64,000 nt of DNA from assembly GCA_963585895.1 (NCBI GenBank), contig CAUZXS010000107.1, positions 7,501 to 71,500 of the forward strand. The letters are read 5' to 3'. The notes below the pieces were generated by a model. It was not told the origin of the DNA, made no database searches, and saw nothing but the letters and a program-made list of their open reading frames with translations. The position numbers and the translations under genes were made by a program. The DNA is from Sepioteuthis lessoniana (taxonomy: Eukaryota; Mollusca; Cephalopoda; Myopsida; Loliginidae). Below, in pieces: positions 1 to 12,478 of the stretch (positions are counted from its first letter, which is position 1; each line of letters starts with the position of its first letter).

Positions 1-199
1 GTATTAAAAAAGGACTTCTGTAAATTCCTATTACTCTTGGCATTTATTTTGATATTTATATTTTTAATAATTTTATTTGTTTATATTTTATTTTCGTTGA
101 TCACTGACAAAATGACAATTTTCTGGTTTTAACCGATTTTGGTATTAAATAGACAATTACGGATTGATATCTTGTTAATCCAAATTTCATGAGAAAAAT

Positions 200-388
200 T
201 TAATTTGGTTTTTACAAGTTGATTGTATTAGATAGAAATACTCAATACTATTTAACTGTTCAAACAAATTAATATTAAATAGAATTATTAGTATTAGATA
301 GCAATACTTGAAACTACTGAACTGTGTGCTAACAAATGAGCTCTGGGTTGTTTGAAAATAATTTTACCTACAAACTATTTGCTTACAA

Positions 389-427
<39 letters not shown>

Positions 428-497
428 TCACACACAAACAGGATTTGGCATTAAATAACCTACAAGGGTTGATATGTCATAAAACCAAACCAAACCA
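200..497 (+). repeat. Dispersed tail-type repeat (family C, 3' part)
   Basis: Two to three degenerate units of about 50 bp are built around 'tagcaatacttgaaac' and 'aactgtgtgc..acaaatga'. They are followed by the tail 'ggatttggcattaaata' and a run of aacc-like repeats. The same units and tail recur at about 14290-14697, 49680-49980 and 63520-63880. No family C body is recognisable here, so this is a 5'-truncated copy. It lies in the RNMT intron upstream of the first exon in the window. Confidence 0.6.
392..424. repeat. (AT)n microsatellite
   Basis: An uninterrupted AT dinucleotide run of about 33 bp inside the tail-type repeat. A shorter 'catatatcta' stretch sits at the matching place in the copy near 63740, so the run probably expanded from a seed already in the repeat. 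Confidence 0.9.
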
Positions 498-650
498 CTT
501 GTAATTATTGATGAATTGATTGCTTCTTTTAAATTAAAAAAGATTTTTTTAAAGAAATTTTATATGCTTGAATGACTCATTGGGTCACAGTTTATGCATT
601 TGAAAATAAAAGTTGACTAATCTATAATTAGCGGTTAATATTTCTCAGAA

Positions 651-903
651 ATTACCGGTCCATTGGCCTAATGACTTCGCTAATAGTCTAGGAGACCATG
701 GTTCAATCCTTGGTTGACTCATTTCAAAGACTCAAAAAATGGTACTTGATGCCACCCTGCTTAACACTCAGCATTATAAGGTATGGATCCAGTGTAAAGT
801 GGAGCAATCCAGGGAATGGAGTAGCACTCTTCCCTACACTCCGGTGTAGTAGTTATTCAAAAGGGACACTTCAGGCCACTCTTGACTAAGGTTGCCAACA
901 ACT
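651..903 (+). repeat. tRNA-derived SINE, family B, copy 1
   Basis: The head resembles a tRNA gene with internal Pol III boxes: A-box-like 'ttggcctaatgacttcgc' and B-box-like 'ggttcaatcc'. The body carries 'aaaaaatggtacttgatg' and 'ggtgtagtag'. It is flanked by a near-exact target duplication: tatttctcagaa at 639-650 and tatttctcaaa at 904-914. Two further copies lie at 12240-12478 and 31335-31570. Confidence 0.8.
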
Positions 904-934
904 TATTTCTCAAAGTGTTACAATATACAAATAC

Positions 935-1375
935 ATATGGTAGGACCCACTGTTGTTAGTGGTATTGTAGTTGTTGGTGCACTGACATGTGCAAGGTTTC
1001 ACTCTGTGCATGATTGGAAAGTTGCACAGGGGCACATACAAATTTGTCTAATTTGCGAACTTATGCATAACTCCGCTGAAGCAACCAAAAATATTGGTTG
1101 TGTGAAAGGTGAAGGTGATCACAATAAACTAAGTTCAAGAAATTCCACTTAGGTTGCAAGAATGTTGACAATTGAGCAAGATCATGCAGGTCTGAAACTG
1201 TAATCTGAGGCTGTGCTCCAAGCCATAGAGGTAAATCCAGTAAGTTGGAGAGTATCTTACACTCCAGTGTGGTTCATCATCTTCATAACCTCTGCAAAAT
1301 GCTCTGAAGCTGCTGAATTATGCTTCACATCACCAAAATACTGCAAATTTTTGACTCCTCCTAGTAGATGATTTT
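935..1375 (+). mobile_element. mariner-like transposon fragment
   Basis: This is a decayed 5' part of a mariner transposase region. Translated pieces such as NSAEATKNIGCVKGEG and SEAVLQAIE match the N-terminal helix-turn-helix half of mariner transposases. The same region is present in the copy at 31721-32113, including the noncoding lead. There is no catalytic half and no 3' terminal repeat. The fragment starts just after the SINE target duplication. It is a relic with no coding capacity. Confidence 0.65.
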
Positions 1376-1622
1376 AATGTCAACTTCTTTCCTATTTTTT
1401 TTCTTTTTCATGCTCTTGTATTTTAACAGAAACTTATATTCATAATTGTTTTCTGTATCTTCTGTCAGCTAAAGGAAGATGTTAAAAATGGATATAATCC
1501 AATAAAATTCCTAAAAATCAAAACAGTTTTATGTGTAAAATTTGAAAATCATTCTCTCTGATTGCATTATTAGAAAGGTAATGAAAACAATGCCTTTCTT
1601 AAGTCTTTTTTGTTTTCTGCAG

Positions 1623-1735
1623 ATATTGCTGAAACATCAGTAGAGCAGTGTAAAATGCGCTATGAGGACATGAAAAAAAAAACCCCTGATTCATTCATCT
1701 ATGACGCTGTATTTTTGACTGCTGATGTTACTAAG
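1623..1735 (+). CDS. RNMT: RNMT (mRNA cap guanine-N7 methyltransferase), internal exon
   Basis: RNMT transfers a methyl group from S-adenosylmethionine to N7 of the cap guanine of nuclear pre-mRNA. This exon is bounded by ttctgcag before and gtgagt after, and starts with two bases that complete a split codon. It encodes about 38 residues, including SVEQCKMRYEDMKKK and AVFLTADVTK. This matches the human segment that has SIEDC..RYEDMK..F..AEFITAD, just after the SAM-binding motif. The exons with that motif and the N-terminal regulatory region lie before the window. The exon ends in phase 0 and joins in frame to the exon at 33037, across a 31.3-kb intron. Confidence 0.9.
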
Positions 1736-1929
1736 GTGAGTCTTTTTTTCCATTATACAGCTGTAATAGTCTAAGAACAGTATATGATGAAAACAATGTT
1801 TCTTTTATGCTTACTGAAGACAGAAAATGTATACTTTAGTTATATTTAAAGGCATTCAGGAATGGAATCAAAATTGTTTTTTTCATTTATAAATATTAAA
1901 TGTTTTATGCATCAAAATTGTATGTTTGA

Positions 1930-4900
1930 ATAGATGCTATACTATTCATATGTTTAGATGTGAAAGCAGTGCCATTGTCAGAGACTAAGGTTTCTGGGAT
2001 TCTGAATCTGTTGAAAATGTGCTGTAATTTCAGAATAGTTTCCTCAGAGGTGATGTCACTCATGGGTAAAAAATTTCAGGCTATTTACTTTAGGCATCTG
2101 CTGGTAATAGAAAACATTTTCCATTTATAGGTCCTGCAAAATCACTATGAAGACATGACCAGGAGATAATCCATGACTGACCGAGAAAAGAGTTCTGGTT
2201 TTCTTATGGATTTTGTTGCTTGCTGACATTTGTACAATTATGGGCAAGATCTAATTGCTTGTCCATATCTGGCTAATAGACGTAGTTATGTGCCAAAATC
2301 TTCATGCAGCTAATCCTTTACCCAAAACGTAATTGTTTTAGGATCTCATTTTATTAGAGCAAAGGAGCAACACATGTTCCCTAAAAAGAATACAGCCATC
2401 CACTATGGATAATGATGATTTCTGATGGTAAAATAGTTGAAGATCTTTGTCTGGATATCTTTGAGACCACTTTGTATGGTGGTAGTAAATCACCATCTGC
2501 AACAGTAGGGCAGAAGCTGTGGTTTCCTGGATCATCTGCAAGGAGCTAAGCATCGTTCTTACAATAGCTATAAGCAATTAAATAATTTCTGGTTTCACTG
2601 ATATTGAAGCAACAAAAGAGTCTTCAGTTAAATTCTGGGGTGCATTCATAAATCTGGATTAGGCATCTGTCTAGCCAATTGTATTTGTTAAGTGATACTT
2701 TATTGAAAAGTCATAATCCAATAACATTGTGGTCCATCTTTATAACCAACTTGCAGTTGTGCATAATGAAAAGACTGCCTATTAATTTTGTAAAGTAACT
2801 GTAGAATTCAAAATATATAACTTCAAAAGTTAACTGGTAATTCGTTAGAAGAGTTATTGAAGATAACCACTGACATGATAGACAAGACTTGGCCCCTGGC
2901 TGCCTTTTTTAGCAGTTCTCTGATTGATTAGTTCATTTGTGAGAATGAATCAGTTAGGTAGAGTGATTAGAGTAGTCCAAGCCATTGTAAACGAATGCAC
3001 ACCTAAAATGGTGATTTTTTTTCCAGTTGTACAGTTGACTTGGGAAATTGGGGGAATAAAAACGTTGAAAATCCAACCAAGTCTTTGTATCCATTTATAA
3101 CAACAGAAGTGGACACAGAGACAAACCAAGACCACCTGAAGAAGAAGTCTCAGACAGAAGTCCAGAGAATTCTGCCAAATAGATATAAGAAAAAGATTAA
3201 GGTGTAAATCTTAACAGTTCCCTGTCTTTCCCAACTCTGTCTATATGCAAGTATTTCACCAACCATTTTGTACTATTTCATAATAAAAAAGTGTGTCGGA
3301 ATGCTGCTGCGATGAATTTCGCAAATCAGTTTCTCAACGATGTTAAGGCTTGTGTGTGTTAATACGAGTGCTTCCTTTTCTTCGTTTCCTTTCCTTTTCC
3401 TTCCCTCCTTCTCTCTCTTTCCTTCTCTCCTTCCTTCAAGTTTTAACAGACTCCGTGCATATTCGTCAATTGATTCACCGAGAAAAAATGATGCCTTCTA
3501 GCTGTCACCATGCCTTTATATGCTTGCCCGATTTCGAAAGAATTTGCATACACGCAAATCGACTCTCGCTGGTTTGAGATCACCCAACGTTACATATAGT
3601 GCTTGAAGCAGCTATATCTGTTTCTTGCTTTTACTCTACAGGCCAGACGTGTGTGCACGCTTTGAATTTCCAGGTATGTTGCGTCCATTACATTCACAAA
3701 AAGGAAAGATGATATTTTTATATATAAGTGTTATTGTCTCCTCATTCCTGTTTACAACAGCAGTATAAACAACTATGGGAGCTGCCCAATTCAGGGTAAT
3801 TTCTTGACTGGATTACTCCAGTTTGTTGGAGGCAACTTAATGGCTACCTTCATGCTGAAACCCAACATGATGCTAGTTTTTATGCCCAAACACCCAGTTC
3901 CTTATGCCACTATTGACTTGGTAAAAAAGCCATTAAGTTGCCTCCTGAGGCTCTCTGTGAAAGCATCTAACTTTATTATGAGAGAATTTGCAAAGTAGTT
4001 TTCAATCTTGGTAAAGAGAGCAAATGTGTTTTGCTCAGTGTTGAGTGACATCGAGGAAAGATCCAGCATCTATCCGGTTACAATCAATTAGATGAGTGAT
4101 GTAAAATGTACCCAAGAAACTTTTCTATCACAAACAAACACTGCCTTCAACTCATTAGATAGCTGAATTTCATCACCAGATGCATTCTGAGCAATGTTGT
4201 CCATTTTTATTAAGTCTATTTTTTCCTTATTATTCCCACATGGACTGTACGATTAAGATAATGTCTTAAGCTGTATCATATTTGAAACAAATTCAACTTT
4301 GAAAGTCACTGACACCAAATGTGAATTTGTTTGCTTATGATATAGCTTGCTTATTGGATTGGCTTTGAAGTAGAAATGGAAGATTTAGCTTCTGAGAGGC
4401 AACAAAAGTTTTCCTGGGGTTCACATCTGTGACATAACTGACATATATGTTTTTTGTTGACAGGAATGAAAATAATACTAATCATTGCAAAACTAATATG
4501 CATTAGGAGTTTTCTTTGAGATGCATGATGAATTCTTTGCTTGGATGCTGCTGGTTGTGTATGAATTTGAATTATAGTATCTTTTTAAGATTTAAGTCTT
4601 TTGCATTTAGCAGTTCCAGCTTTCACAGTTATGTTATTGTGCTGTTCCAGTTTGGATTATAGCTGTGTACACACATCAGTGTCATTTGGAGATTTAAGGC
4701 CAGCAATGAAGATGAGACATTTAAATTAACCTTTGGTTAATGTCTGAAGCTGGAATTTCTCACATTCATTAACGTTATCTGTGAAATTTATGTAGTCTGA
4801 CTTGTTTTTCATTATTTTTAAACAGTTATATCTGATGTGGAAAAGAGACCATTGAATACTAAAAATTTTGGTTAACTGGTCAGTAGTTTCTGTAAATGTT

Positions 4901-5265
4901 AAATCCAAAGACAATTTGAGCAGAATAAAATTTATGAAATGCTTGTATTTTGTTCCTAATTTACTGAGCAAAAATCTTGATTTCCATGTGTCATCTTGGT
5001 GAGGAAAATTGCTTCAAAAGTCTATCTCCAACTTTGAAAACACCAATTAAAAAAAATATTACTTGAGGGATTTTACTCAAATGCTGAAATAGTTGCTGGA
5101 AAATCAACAGAACTTTTTTCAGTCGAATATGCTAAGTTTTGGGCAGCCAGTTGAATTTAAAATTCTGTGTCAGAGCTGTTATTAAATTTAGTTGAGATTT
5201 TTAAAACTGTTCCTGATGCTGACAAAATCTGTTTCAACTTGTCTAATGAAGCAGCAATGGTTTTA
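1930..5265 (-). mobile_element. Ty3/gypsy-type retroelement fossil (gag-pol remnant)
   Basis: Read right to left, recognisable parts come in the usual order: a gag-like stretch (about 5260-4720), an RT entry region near 3800, an RNase H tail (about 2800-2650), and an integrase with zinc-binding and catalytic regions (about 2600-1930), the last including VSDNGTAFTS. No flanking LTRs were found. It is broken, with many breaks, and looks old. A solo LTR of another family (3292-3698) has inserted into it. It lies antisense in the large RNMT intron. Confidence 0.75.
3292..3698. mobile_element. Probable solo LTR inside the gypsy fossil
   Basis: This 407-bp block starts TGTGTC and ends TTCACA. It is flanked on both sides by aaaag (3287-3291 and 3699-3703), the 5-bp target duplication expected of LTR elements. 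Its composition is richer in GC and CpG than its surroundings. It sits within the gypsy fossil, so it arrived later. No internal region is attached. The family is unknown. Confidence 0.6.
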
Positions 5266-6759
5266 TTTATTTATTTATTTATTTGTTTGTTCTTTTTTGT
5301 TTTTTATGGGAAAAAAATAAGTGAAAAAATTTTAAGTTAAATTTGACTCATCAAAATAGGTCAAATAAAATTAATCTTCATCACCAAATCTGTTGTAATC
5401 TGTTCTATTGACTTGCTTTAACTGTAACTTGAACAAGGATTAACAGAGATAAAGTAAAACATGAGAAAACAATGATTTATTTAGTCCCCATGTTACATTC
5501 TGATGTCATGTCCCTCTGTAGACAACTCCCCCCTGTACTTTGAAAGACTTGAATAACGTCACAGACACACGCAACACGCCTTCTGTTCAAAACTGTCTCT
5601 GTTTCTTCAAGTGCTCTTTTTTATAATACCCGACTATCTCATTTGCATGAGATACCCAAGAGTCTACGTTACTTTGTGCGAGACTAAGCAAGTACAAAAG
5701 CGACTGTGTGTCGCCATTTTGGCTTTTTGTTTTCCTTTTGAGTGACTGAAATGTACGGAACACAACCACACACAAGTCCGGTAAGTCATGATTTTTCACC
5801 ACACTCCCCCCTGATCTAATGATCACAAACAGGGCAGGTGGGTAGTTTTCGTCTTTGTCGGGTACTTCTTCGAAGGGGAATCACGCAGGCTTCATCTTCA
5901 TGCGTACTCTCGTCTGCTGTTCGAGGTTCAACAGATGCTTCATCAGTTGGGAGGCTCTGAATTCAAATAGATTAAATGCTCACTATTCTTGGAATCGCTT
6001 TTGTCACTCGATGATAATTGCATCTGTATTACAGGTCGGAGGTCTTTGATGTGTCGTGGCACCCCATCAGTTTTCACAGACTGTGGGCTGATCACTTCAG
6101 TAATGCGACCAGTGCCATATTTTGTCGGGCACTTGCCGTGTGGATTCTTAACCCAAACCACGTCTCCCTTTTCATACATCCCTTTAGTCACCTCTAGTTC
6201 GGGGAGCGGGTTATTTTCAACACCTTTTATCCAGATGTGGTATCTATGCAGCGCATCAGCCGGCGCGGTGCAAGGTGAAATGTCATCTTTTGGGGTGACG
6301 TTGTGCCAGTAGACCGCCTCCAATATCGAACAATTCTTTCTAGCATCGATAGTCTTAACGGTCCTATGACTTCTTTCCACAATTCCGTTTCCACTTGGTG
6401 AATAGGCACACCGAAACTGCAGATGCACGTCCCAATTCCTCGTAAATTCTCGAAAGTCTTTACTTGTGAATGCAGTGTCGTTGTCGGTCAATATTTCCAT
6501 CGGTGGGCCTCACTCGAGGAAAACATTCTCCAACTGTCGGATAACAGTGGGCGCATCTTGTCAGCGCAGTGGTCGCCATATTGCAAATCTAGAGGGGCCA
6601 CAGTCGATGATAGTTAGAAAATTCTCACCATTGTGGTGGGTTATGTCCATCACCAATCTTTTCCAGTTATCCGTCACACCAAGTCCTCCTTTTTTCCAGC
6701 GAACAGGAGCTGGATCTATTGATCAACAGGTTTTGCAGGCTTTCACAACAGAGTTAGAA

Positions 6760-6816
6760 GTTTTTTTGGACACAAGTTTTTTTGGACACAAGTTTTTTTG
6801 GACACAAGTTTTTTTG
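6760..6816. repeat. Short tandem repeat, unit about 15-16 bp
   Basis: The unit 'tttttttggacacaag' is repeated about four times in direct orientation inside the LTR fossil. It looks like a local expansion of a T-run plus flank. Confidence 0.9.
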
Positions 6817-8708
6817 TTGGTCGACCAACCTGGCAAAGTATAAAGTCCACTTCGCACCCAGATGTCCACTTTGATGATGGATGTCAGCCACCTGGTCCTT
6901 ATCCAGTCGTCTCCTCGCTATTGCGCAACTCTCAAGCACCGGCTCTTTTCCTCCCTTGAGCAAATACATCCACCTGTGCAGCACTCTGGTAAGACTATCT
7001 GCGTGGTTCTGACAAGACTTCACGAGTTTCACGTCGATGGTCAGTCCATATTCTTTCGCCAGCGATCGCAAGGTTCCTAGCCGTCGCCTGACTAGCATCT
7101 TGCCAGCTGCCCTCGTGTTCACACGCGCTCTTCCAGTTAAAGTGTCGGAGATCCACCGGTGCACGCACACTGAATCAGTGACCAAGTGTAACACTGTCGC
7201 CTCCCACTGAAGGGCCAAATTGATTCCTTTGAGGGCCACGTCCAGTTCAGCTAGATTGATGTGCTGAGCGTCGTTAATTGGACGTAGCCAACATTCATCC
7301 TCAATGACCGTCCCGTTTGTTTCTAATGCCACTCCTGTAGCTACGGAACTAGCATCCACCCAGACTGTAATTTCTTTACCGTCTGTACACCAGTTTCCCC
7401 CAACGGGATCTGCTTCTCGTACTCTGGTCAAAGTCTCTGTTAATATCTGACTGAGGGCACTGCGTATTCTTGCACACTATTACTCAGTTCGCTGGGAGAG
7501 TGACCGTTCGCCCATTTCCATGATGCAGTCCATTCTTTGTTCCTGCAATCATACGTCACGCTAAAGTCTGGCTCGTCGATAGAGATGGCAGCACATCTGT
7601 TCAGGCCTCCAAAACATGCTTCGCCTGATTCTGTCAGGTAAACACCACCGAGTAACTTGATCACGTCGATCCCCCAAATCAAAGCCCAACAACTGCTTAT
7701 CTACAACTAATGCCTTGATGTCGGCCAACCTCCACTTTTATTTTGCTGTATCTTCGGCAATTCAGTGTCCTTCCGTCAGCTGTTAGGACTCCCACTGATT
7801 TCCGTTTCCAAAAGCGACACATGGCTTTACTCAATCAACGCTGTGCACTCTTGCCCATCTACATGTACCTTCATGGAGGGAAGTTTCCTAATGTTCAGTT
7901 GATCGGGAAGGAGACTGATGCTGATGCCTACTTCCCTTTGGCGTTTCCCTGGCACTGTGATGCTACATGTCCAAGGCCACTGCACCAGTAGCAACGGGTC
8001 TCACGACGAACCTTGTGCATCCGACTGTCCAGTTTCTCTTGGCGATCCTGCAAGCAGTCCCTCGCCATGTGGTTGGGACCACCACACCTGTAGCAAGCAA
8101 ATTTTCTATCGTCACTGCGCATCTTTGATTCTGAAGGTGTTTGACTGGTGGAGGCGGCGGCCAATTCTGCTGGGCGTTCGTTGTCAGTCATGATGGCTCT
8201 TGCTTGAGTCAATAGCTATTCCGCACTCATCGTTTCCATCTTGGATGAGGCACGTAGAAGATGTTTAACGTGTTGCGGTAGTCCAGAGACGAATGCACAC
8301 ATTAACCAATGTTCGGGCAGCGGTCCCCCAACCAACTGGGCCAGTCGTCATAGCTCAGCAAAAAACTCGTCCACCGTCCCACCTGGGCGAAGTTGTCGAG
8401 TGACGAACTGGTCATATGCATTAAATGCATCAGCAGTATACACGGTTATGAGGGCCTGCTTGATCTGTTCTTCATCCGCCGTGTGCTCTGCGCTAAGTTG
8501 CCTGTATATGGCTAAAGCTCCCCCTCGCAATCTCAATGGCAGGACACGCTTGACATTCTTCATAGCGCAAAGCTCGCACACAAGTTCAACATTTTCGACC
8601 AACTCGACAATTGGCATGTCAGTCGCAGCACCACTAAACTCGGGAATCAGCCAGACGTCGAAAATCTTGCTCTCCATTGTCAAAAAGTAGTATCTCGCCA
8701 AAATAGCT

Positions 8709-9004
8709 GGAGGTGCCCGTGGTGCAATGGTTATCGTCGCAGGATATGGACACGGCGACACGAGTTCAAATCCTGGACCTGACTGATTGTATTTCACATA
8801 GCACCAATACCCTTGGGAAAGGTATGAATCCAAAATATTCTCCCTCCAGCTATGGGTAAATAGTAGGGCAGACTAGGTTCTTCAGCCTTGGTTAGGCAAC
8901 TAGTCTAGGAGAAGGAAAACTCTGAATTCAAACCTGTTAAACTCCGCTTAAAAATTGACCTTGCGTCATATCCTGCCCGAGCGGAGGGGTTGGTAAATAT
9001 GATA
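8709..9004 (+). repeat. tRNA-derived SINE, family A, inserted in the LTR fossil
   Basis: The head has A-box-like 'gtggtgcaatggttatcg' and B-box-like 'gagttcaaatcc'. It is followed by the family signature 'cttgggaaaggtatgaa' and 'agctatgggtaaatagta'. It is flanked by a 14-bp exact duplication, tcgccaaaatagct, at 8695-8708 and 9005-9018. The right-hand duplication abuts the LTR that starts at 9019, so the SINE landed within 14 bp of that LTR's inner edge. Confidence 0.85.
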
Positions 9005-9292
9005 TCGCCAAAATAGCTTGTTGTTTGAAAGACTTGAATAACGTCACAGACACACACAACACGCCTTCTGTTCAAAACTGTCTCTGTTTCTTCAAGTGCT
9101 CTTTTTTATAATACCCGACTATCTCATTTGCATGAGATACCCGAGAGTCTGCGTTACTTTGTGCGAGACTAAGCAAGTACAAAAGCGACTGTGTGTTGCC
9201 ATTTTGGCTTTTTGTTTTCCTTTTGAGCGACTGAAACATATGGAACGTAGCCACACGCAAGTCCGGTAAGTCATGATTTTTCACCCCCCCCA

Positions 9293-9924
9293 CTTGAGAG
9301 TGTTATTTCTCTTTTGTCCCTAACAGTATTATTCATAATTTGGTGTATCCTGATATTTGTGATGTTCAGGCATACAAGGGATGCCAAGTATGGTTTTCAG
9401 CCTGTATATCTTAGTGTGGTATTAATTCTTCTTCTCTTTTTTCTTTTCTTTTTTTTTATATTTAAAGTTAAAACATTTTTTTTTCTTGATTTGAAATAAG
9501 AAAAATATATTTTGAAAATCTACTAAACTTATTTTATACAATAATTTCAGCTCTATGTAGAGCTAAAATCGTTTAAATAATCTTTTTCTCTAATTGTTTT
9601 ATTTAAAAGAATTCAATGTTTAGATAAAGATTTGATATTTTAAGATATTAAGAAATAATTATTCACTTTGAATTTTTCTATTTCATATCCATACCAATAA
9701 GTGGCCAATGCTTAATCATTATAAAAAATGTAAATTATTCATGATAATTAAAATTCTATAATATTTAGAAAAATTCTAATTACCTCAGTTGATAATGTGC
9801 TTAGGTAATGAGAATTTAAAAAATTGTCATTTATTTGATCATGATTTGGCATTATGATTTTCATCTGATTTTCTCATGTTTATCAACTCTATTAGATAAT
9901 GCCAAACTTGACAAAAAATCGATA
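9293..9924. other. AT-rich intronic spacer
   Basis: I see no gene, element end or conserved motif here. It is AT-rich sequence with T-runs, lying between the LTR fossil and a SINE. Confidence 0.7.
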
Positions 9925-10055
9925 GTGGAGTCCTTATGGTGTAATCACTAAAATACTGGGCTGTGGCTTTGAAGTAAGCAAGTTTGAATGCTAATAAATT
10001 CACTTTCTGACTAATACCCTTGGGAAAGATATGAACCTCCTAGCTATGGGTTAAA
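9925..10055 (+). repeat. tRNA-derived SINE, family A, decayed copy
   Basis: The head 'tggagtccttatggtgtaat', a degenerate B box and the body signature 'cccttgggaaagatatgaa' plus 'agctatgggttaaat' match the copies at 8709 and 63175. The 3' tail is lost or unrecognisable. It sits just before the first I-type LINE. Confidence 0.7.
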
Positions 10056-12239
10056 TTAAAAACCTAAGGTAAAAATCTCAAACCTTAAAGCGTCCACATA
10101 CAGTGTCTGACTCAGATAATGACTTTGATCAGACTCTTTTCCCCAAATTTTTAGTGCTGGAATCAATCACTAAGTTATCTCCCTTTATTATTAAAAAAAA
10201 CTCTAAGCTCTTTAATAAAACCTAAATATGTCAAAAAAAAAACAAGCAATACCTTACTGGTAGAGGTACCAAAGGAAACCTTCTCAGACTTTTTACTTGA
10301 ACAAGAATACTTCTACAACCTCAAGATAAAAGCTTACCTTTGCAACTCCTTGAACTCGTTCAAAGGTGTAATGAGAAGTCCAGATCTCTCCCTCTGCACT
10401 CTAGGTGAAATAAAAACTAACCTCTGCAAACAAGGTGTTACTGATACTCAAAGAATTTCCATTAAGAAAAATAATCTAACAGTCTTAGCAAACACACATA
10501 TTAGTTTTAACACCTCAAAACCTCCTACTGAAAAAAAAATAGGGTACACAATAAACAAAGTTGAAATATACATACCAAACTCATAGAGATGCCTCAAATG
10601 CCAAAGATTTGGGTACCATAAAGAAAAATGTACTAGACCTCCAGCATGTAAAAACTGCAAAAAAATTAGAAACCACGTAGACGGTAAACAACCTCAAAAG
10701 TGCATAGACTGCAAACAAAATCATGTAGTGGACTCAAGAGAATGTGAATTATGGAAAAAAGAAAAATAATTAGAAGCCAAAATACAAAAACATATCATAC
10801 CTGGAGGCAAGGAAGTTAGTCGAAAATTCTGTAGCCACAACAACTTATGCAAATGTAGCCAAACTCATGAACAATTCAACCCAAAACCAAAGAATGAGCC
10901 ACTACAAGATGATAAATCTAATAAAAGAACTGAAAACATTAATAGAATTACTAAGAGAAAGCTTGAAAGAAGGAATCTAAATCGCAAATCTCACTAATAG
11001 AAACTGAAAATGAATTTGAACTGATGGAAATGGAGAGCCAAGAAAGCCTTTCAAAGCAGAAATCCTAGATACACAAAAAGCCTCAACAAAATTGGATAAA
11101 GAAGCCTAGAAATTATTGAAATTGCTGAATCCAGCAAAAAAAAAGGTATTAAAACCATAATAAGATAAACATCAATCAAACAACAAAGATTAAAAAGTAT
11201 GACTCATAAAATAATCCAATGGAACTGCTGTGGCTACAAGGCAAATTACATTGAACTGCTTCTGTTAATAGCTGAACTCAACCCTACCGACATGTCTCCA
11301 AGAAATCTAAAAAGTAGTGTCAAACCAAATGCAAAAATCTTTAAACAATACAATTACATACATGATACTGCACAAAGAGCTTCCGGTGGAGTATCAATCC
11401 TAATTAGGAAAAATATCCCCCAAAATAAAATCAATATCAACACCCACTTGCAAACAATTGCAGTCTCAGCAACATTACACAAAACTGTCTCCCTCTGCTC
11501 ACCATATATCTCACTTCATGACCCCATAAACAAGAATAAACTAAACAATTCAATAGAACATTTATCTTGATGGGAGATTTTAACAGCCACAATATAATAT
11601 GGGGAAGTAAAACAACAAACAAAAGAGGCCAGACCCTTGAAAAAAACAATAGCAACAATTTATGACTCCACAATCAAAAATCTCAGACTCATCTTGGGTA
11701 CAATTTCTGCCATAGACTTAATCCCCAGTGACCCATCAGTCTTCATAGACGATAACTGGAGAATGTACAGACTCCTGCGACAGTGACCACTACCCAATAA
11801 TAATGGAAAACTCTTCAATAAAAAACTTGGAACCACAAATCAAACCCCAACAATAGAATTTTAAAAGAGCAAACTAGCAATCCTACAAAAACTATGCCTT
11901 ACCACACTAATCCCAGAATCAAATACTAATCAAGAAAAACCCATAATACATTTTACCAATACCCACATTACCATAGCCATTAAAACTATCCCCAAAACCA
12001 CAATATTCCTAAAATGCAAACTATGGTTCATTGAGGAGTGCAAAAACATAAGAGAATTTCAGGCAACCCTCAGGAAATTCAAAACAAACCTCTCATCAGA
12101 ATATCTAAACAAATGCAAACAACAAAGAGCAAAAGCTCTATGTACCATCAAAGAAGGCAAAAGATCCTTCTGGAGAACATCCACTTCAATAATAGACTCC
12201 AATACCAATCCAAAAATAATTTGAGACTTTATAAAGAAA

Positions 12240-12478
12240 GCATATTACCAGTTCATTGGCCTAGCGGATTGAGTGTTTGCCAATGGCCCAGGAGACTGGG
12301 GTTCAATCCCAGGTCGAGTCATACCAAAGATTCAAAAAATGGTACTTGATGTCTCCTTGCTTAACACTCAGCATTATAAGGTACAGTTCAAGGGTAAGTG
12401 AAGTAATCCAGGGAAAGGAGTAGCACCCTTTCCTACACCTCAGTGTAGTAGCTAATGAAAAGGGAGCCATTGGGTTAC
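12240..12478 (+). repeat. tRNA-derived SINE, family B, copy 2 (intact ends)
   Basis: This is the clearest family B copy. The A box 'ttggcctagcggattgag' and B box 'ggttcaatcccagg' are both near consensus. It is flanked by an exact 11-bp target duplication, ttataaagaaa, at 12229-12239 and 12479-12489. It interrupts the first I-type LINE between endonuclease and RT. Unlike families A and C it lacks the 'ttggcattaaat' tail. Confidence 0.9.

Larger units (their letters stand above)
5534..9292 (-). mobile_element. LTR retrotransposon fossil, Ty3/gypsy kin (CsRn1-like)
   Basis: Two direct LTRs of about 270 bp flank the element: 5534-5803 and 9019-9292. They differ at roughly 16 positions, mostly transitions (about 94% identity by eye), which suggests moderate age. 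Between them on the minus strand are gag (about 8690-8350), a CCHC knuckle (near 8090), a protease-like region (near 7680), RNase H (about 7430-6900) and integrase with its C-terminal tail (about 6500-5950). It is broken, with several breaks. The CsRn1 assignment rests on remembered protein similarity. A family A SINE has inserted beside the 5' LTR (8709-9004). Confidence 0.85.

Noticed and set aside
698-1152. Two open frames of 63 and 86 codons on the + strand
   Set aside because: They lie in a family B SINE and a mariner relic; the frames do not follow a single transposase line and have no host-gene character.
1-1622. Searched for the preceding RNMT exon with the SAM-binding glycine motif
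   Set aside because: No stretch encodes a DLGCGKGGD-like motif with splice sites in the needed phase; that exon must lie before the window.
5943-7431. Long minus-strand frames that could be taken for host genes
   Set aside because: They are integrase and RNase H regions of an LTR-bounded fossil.
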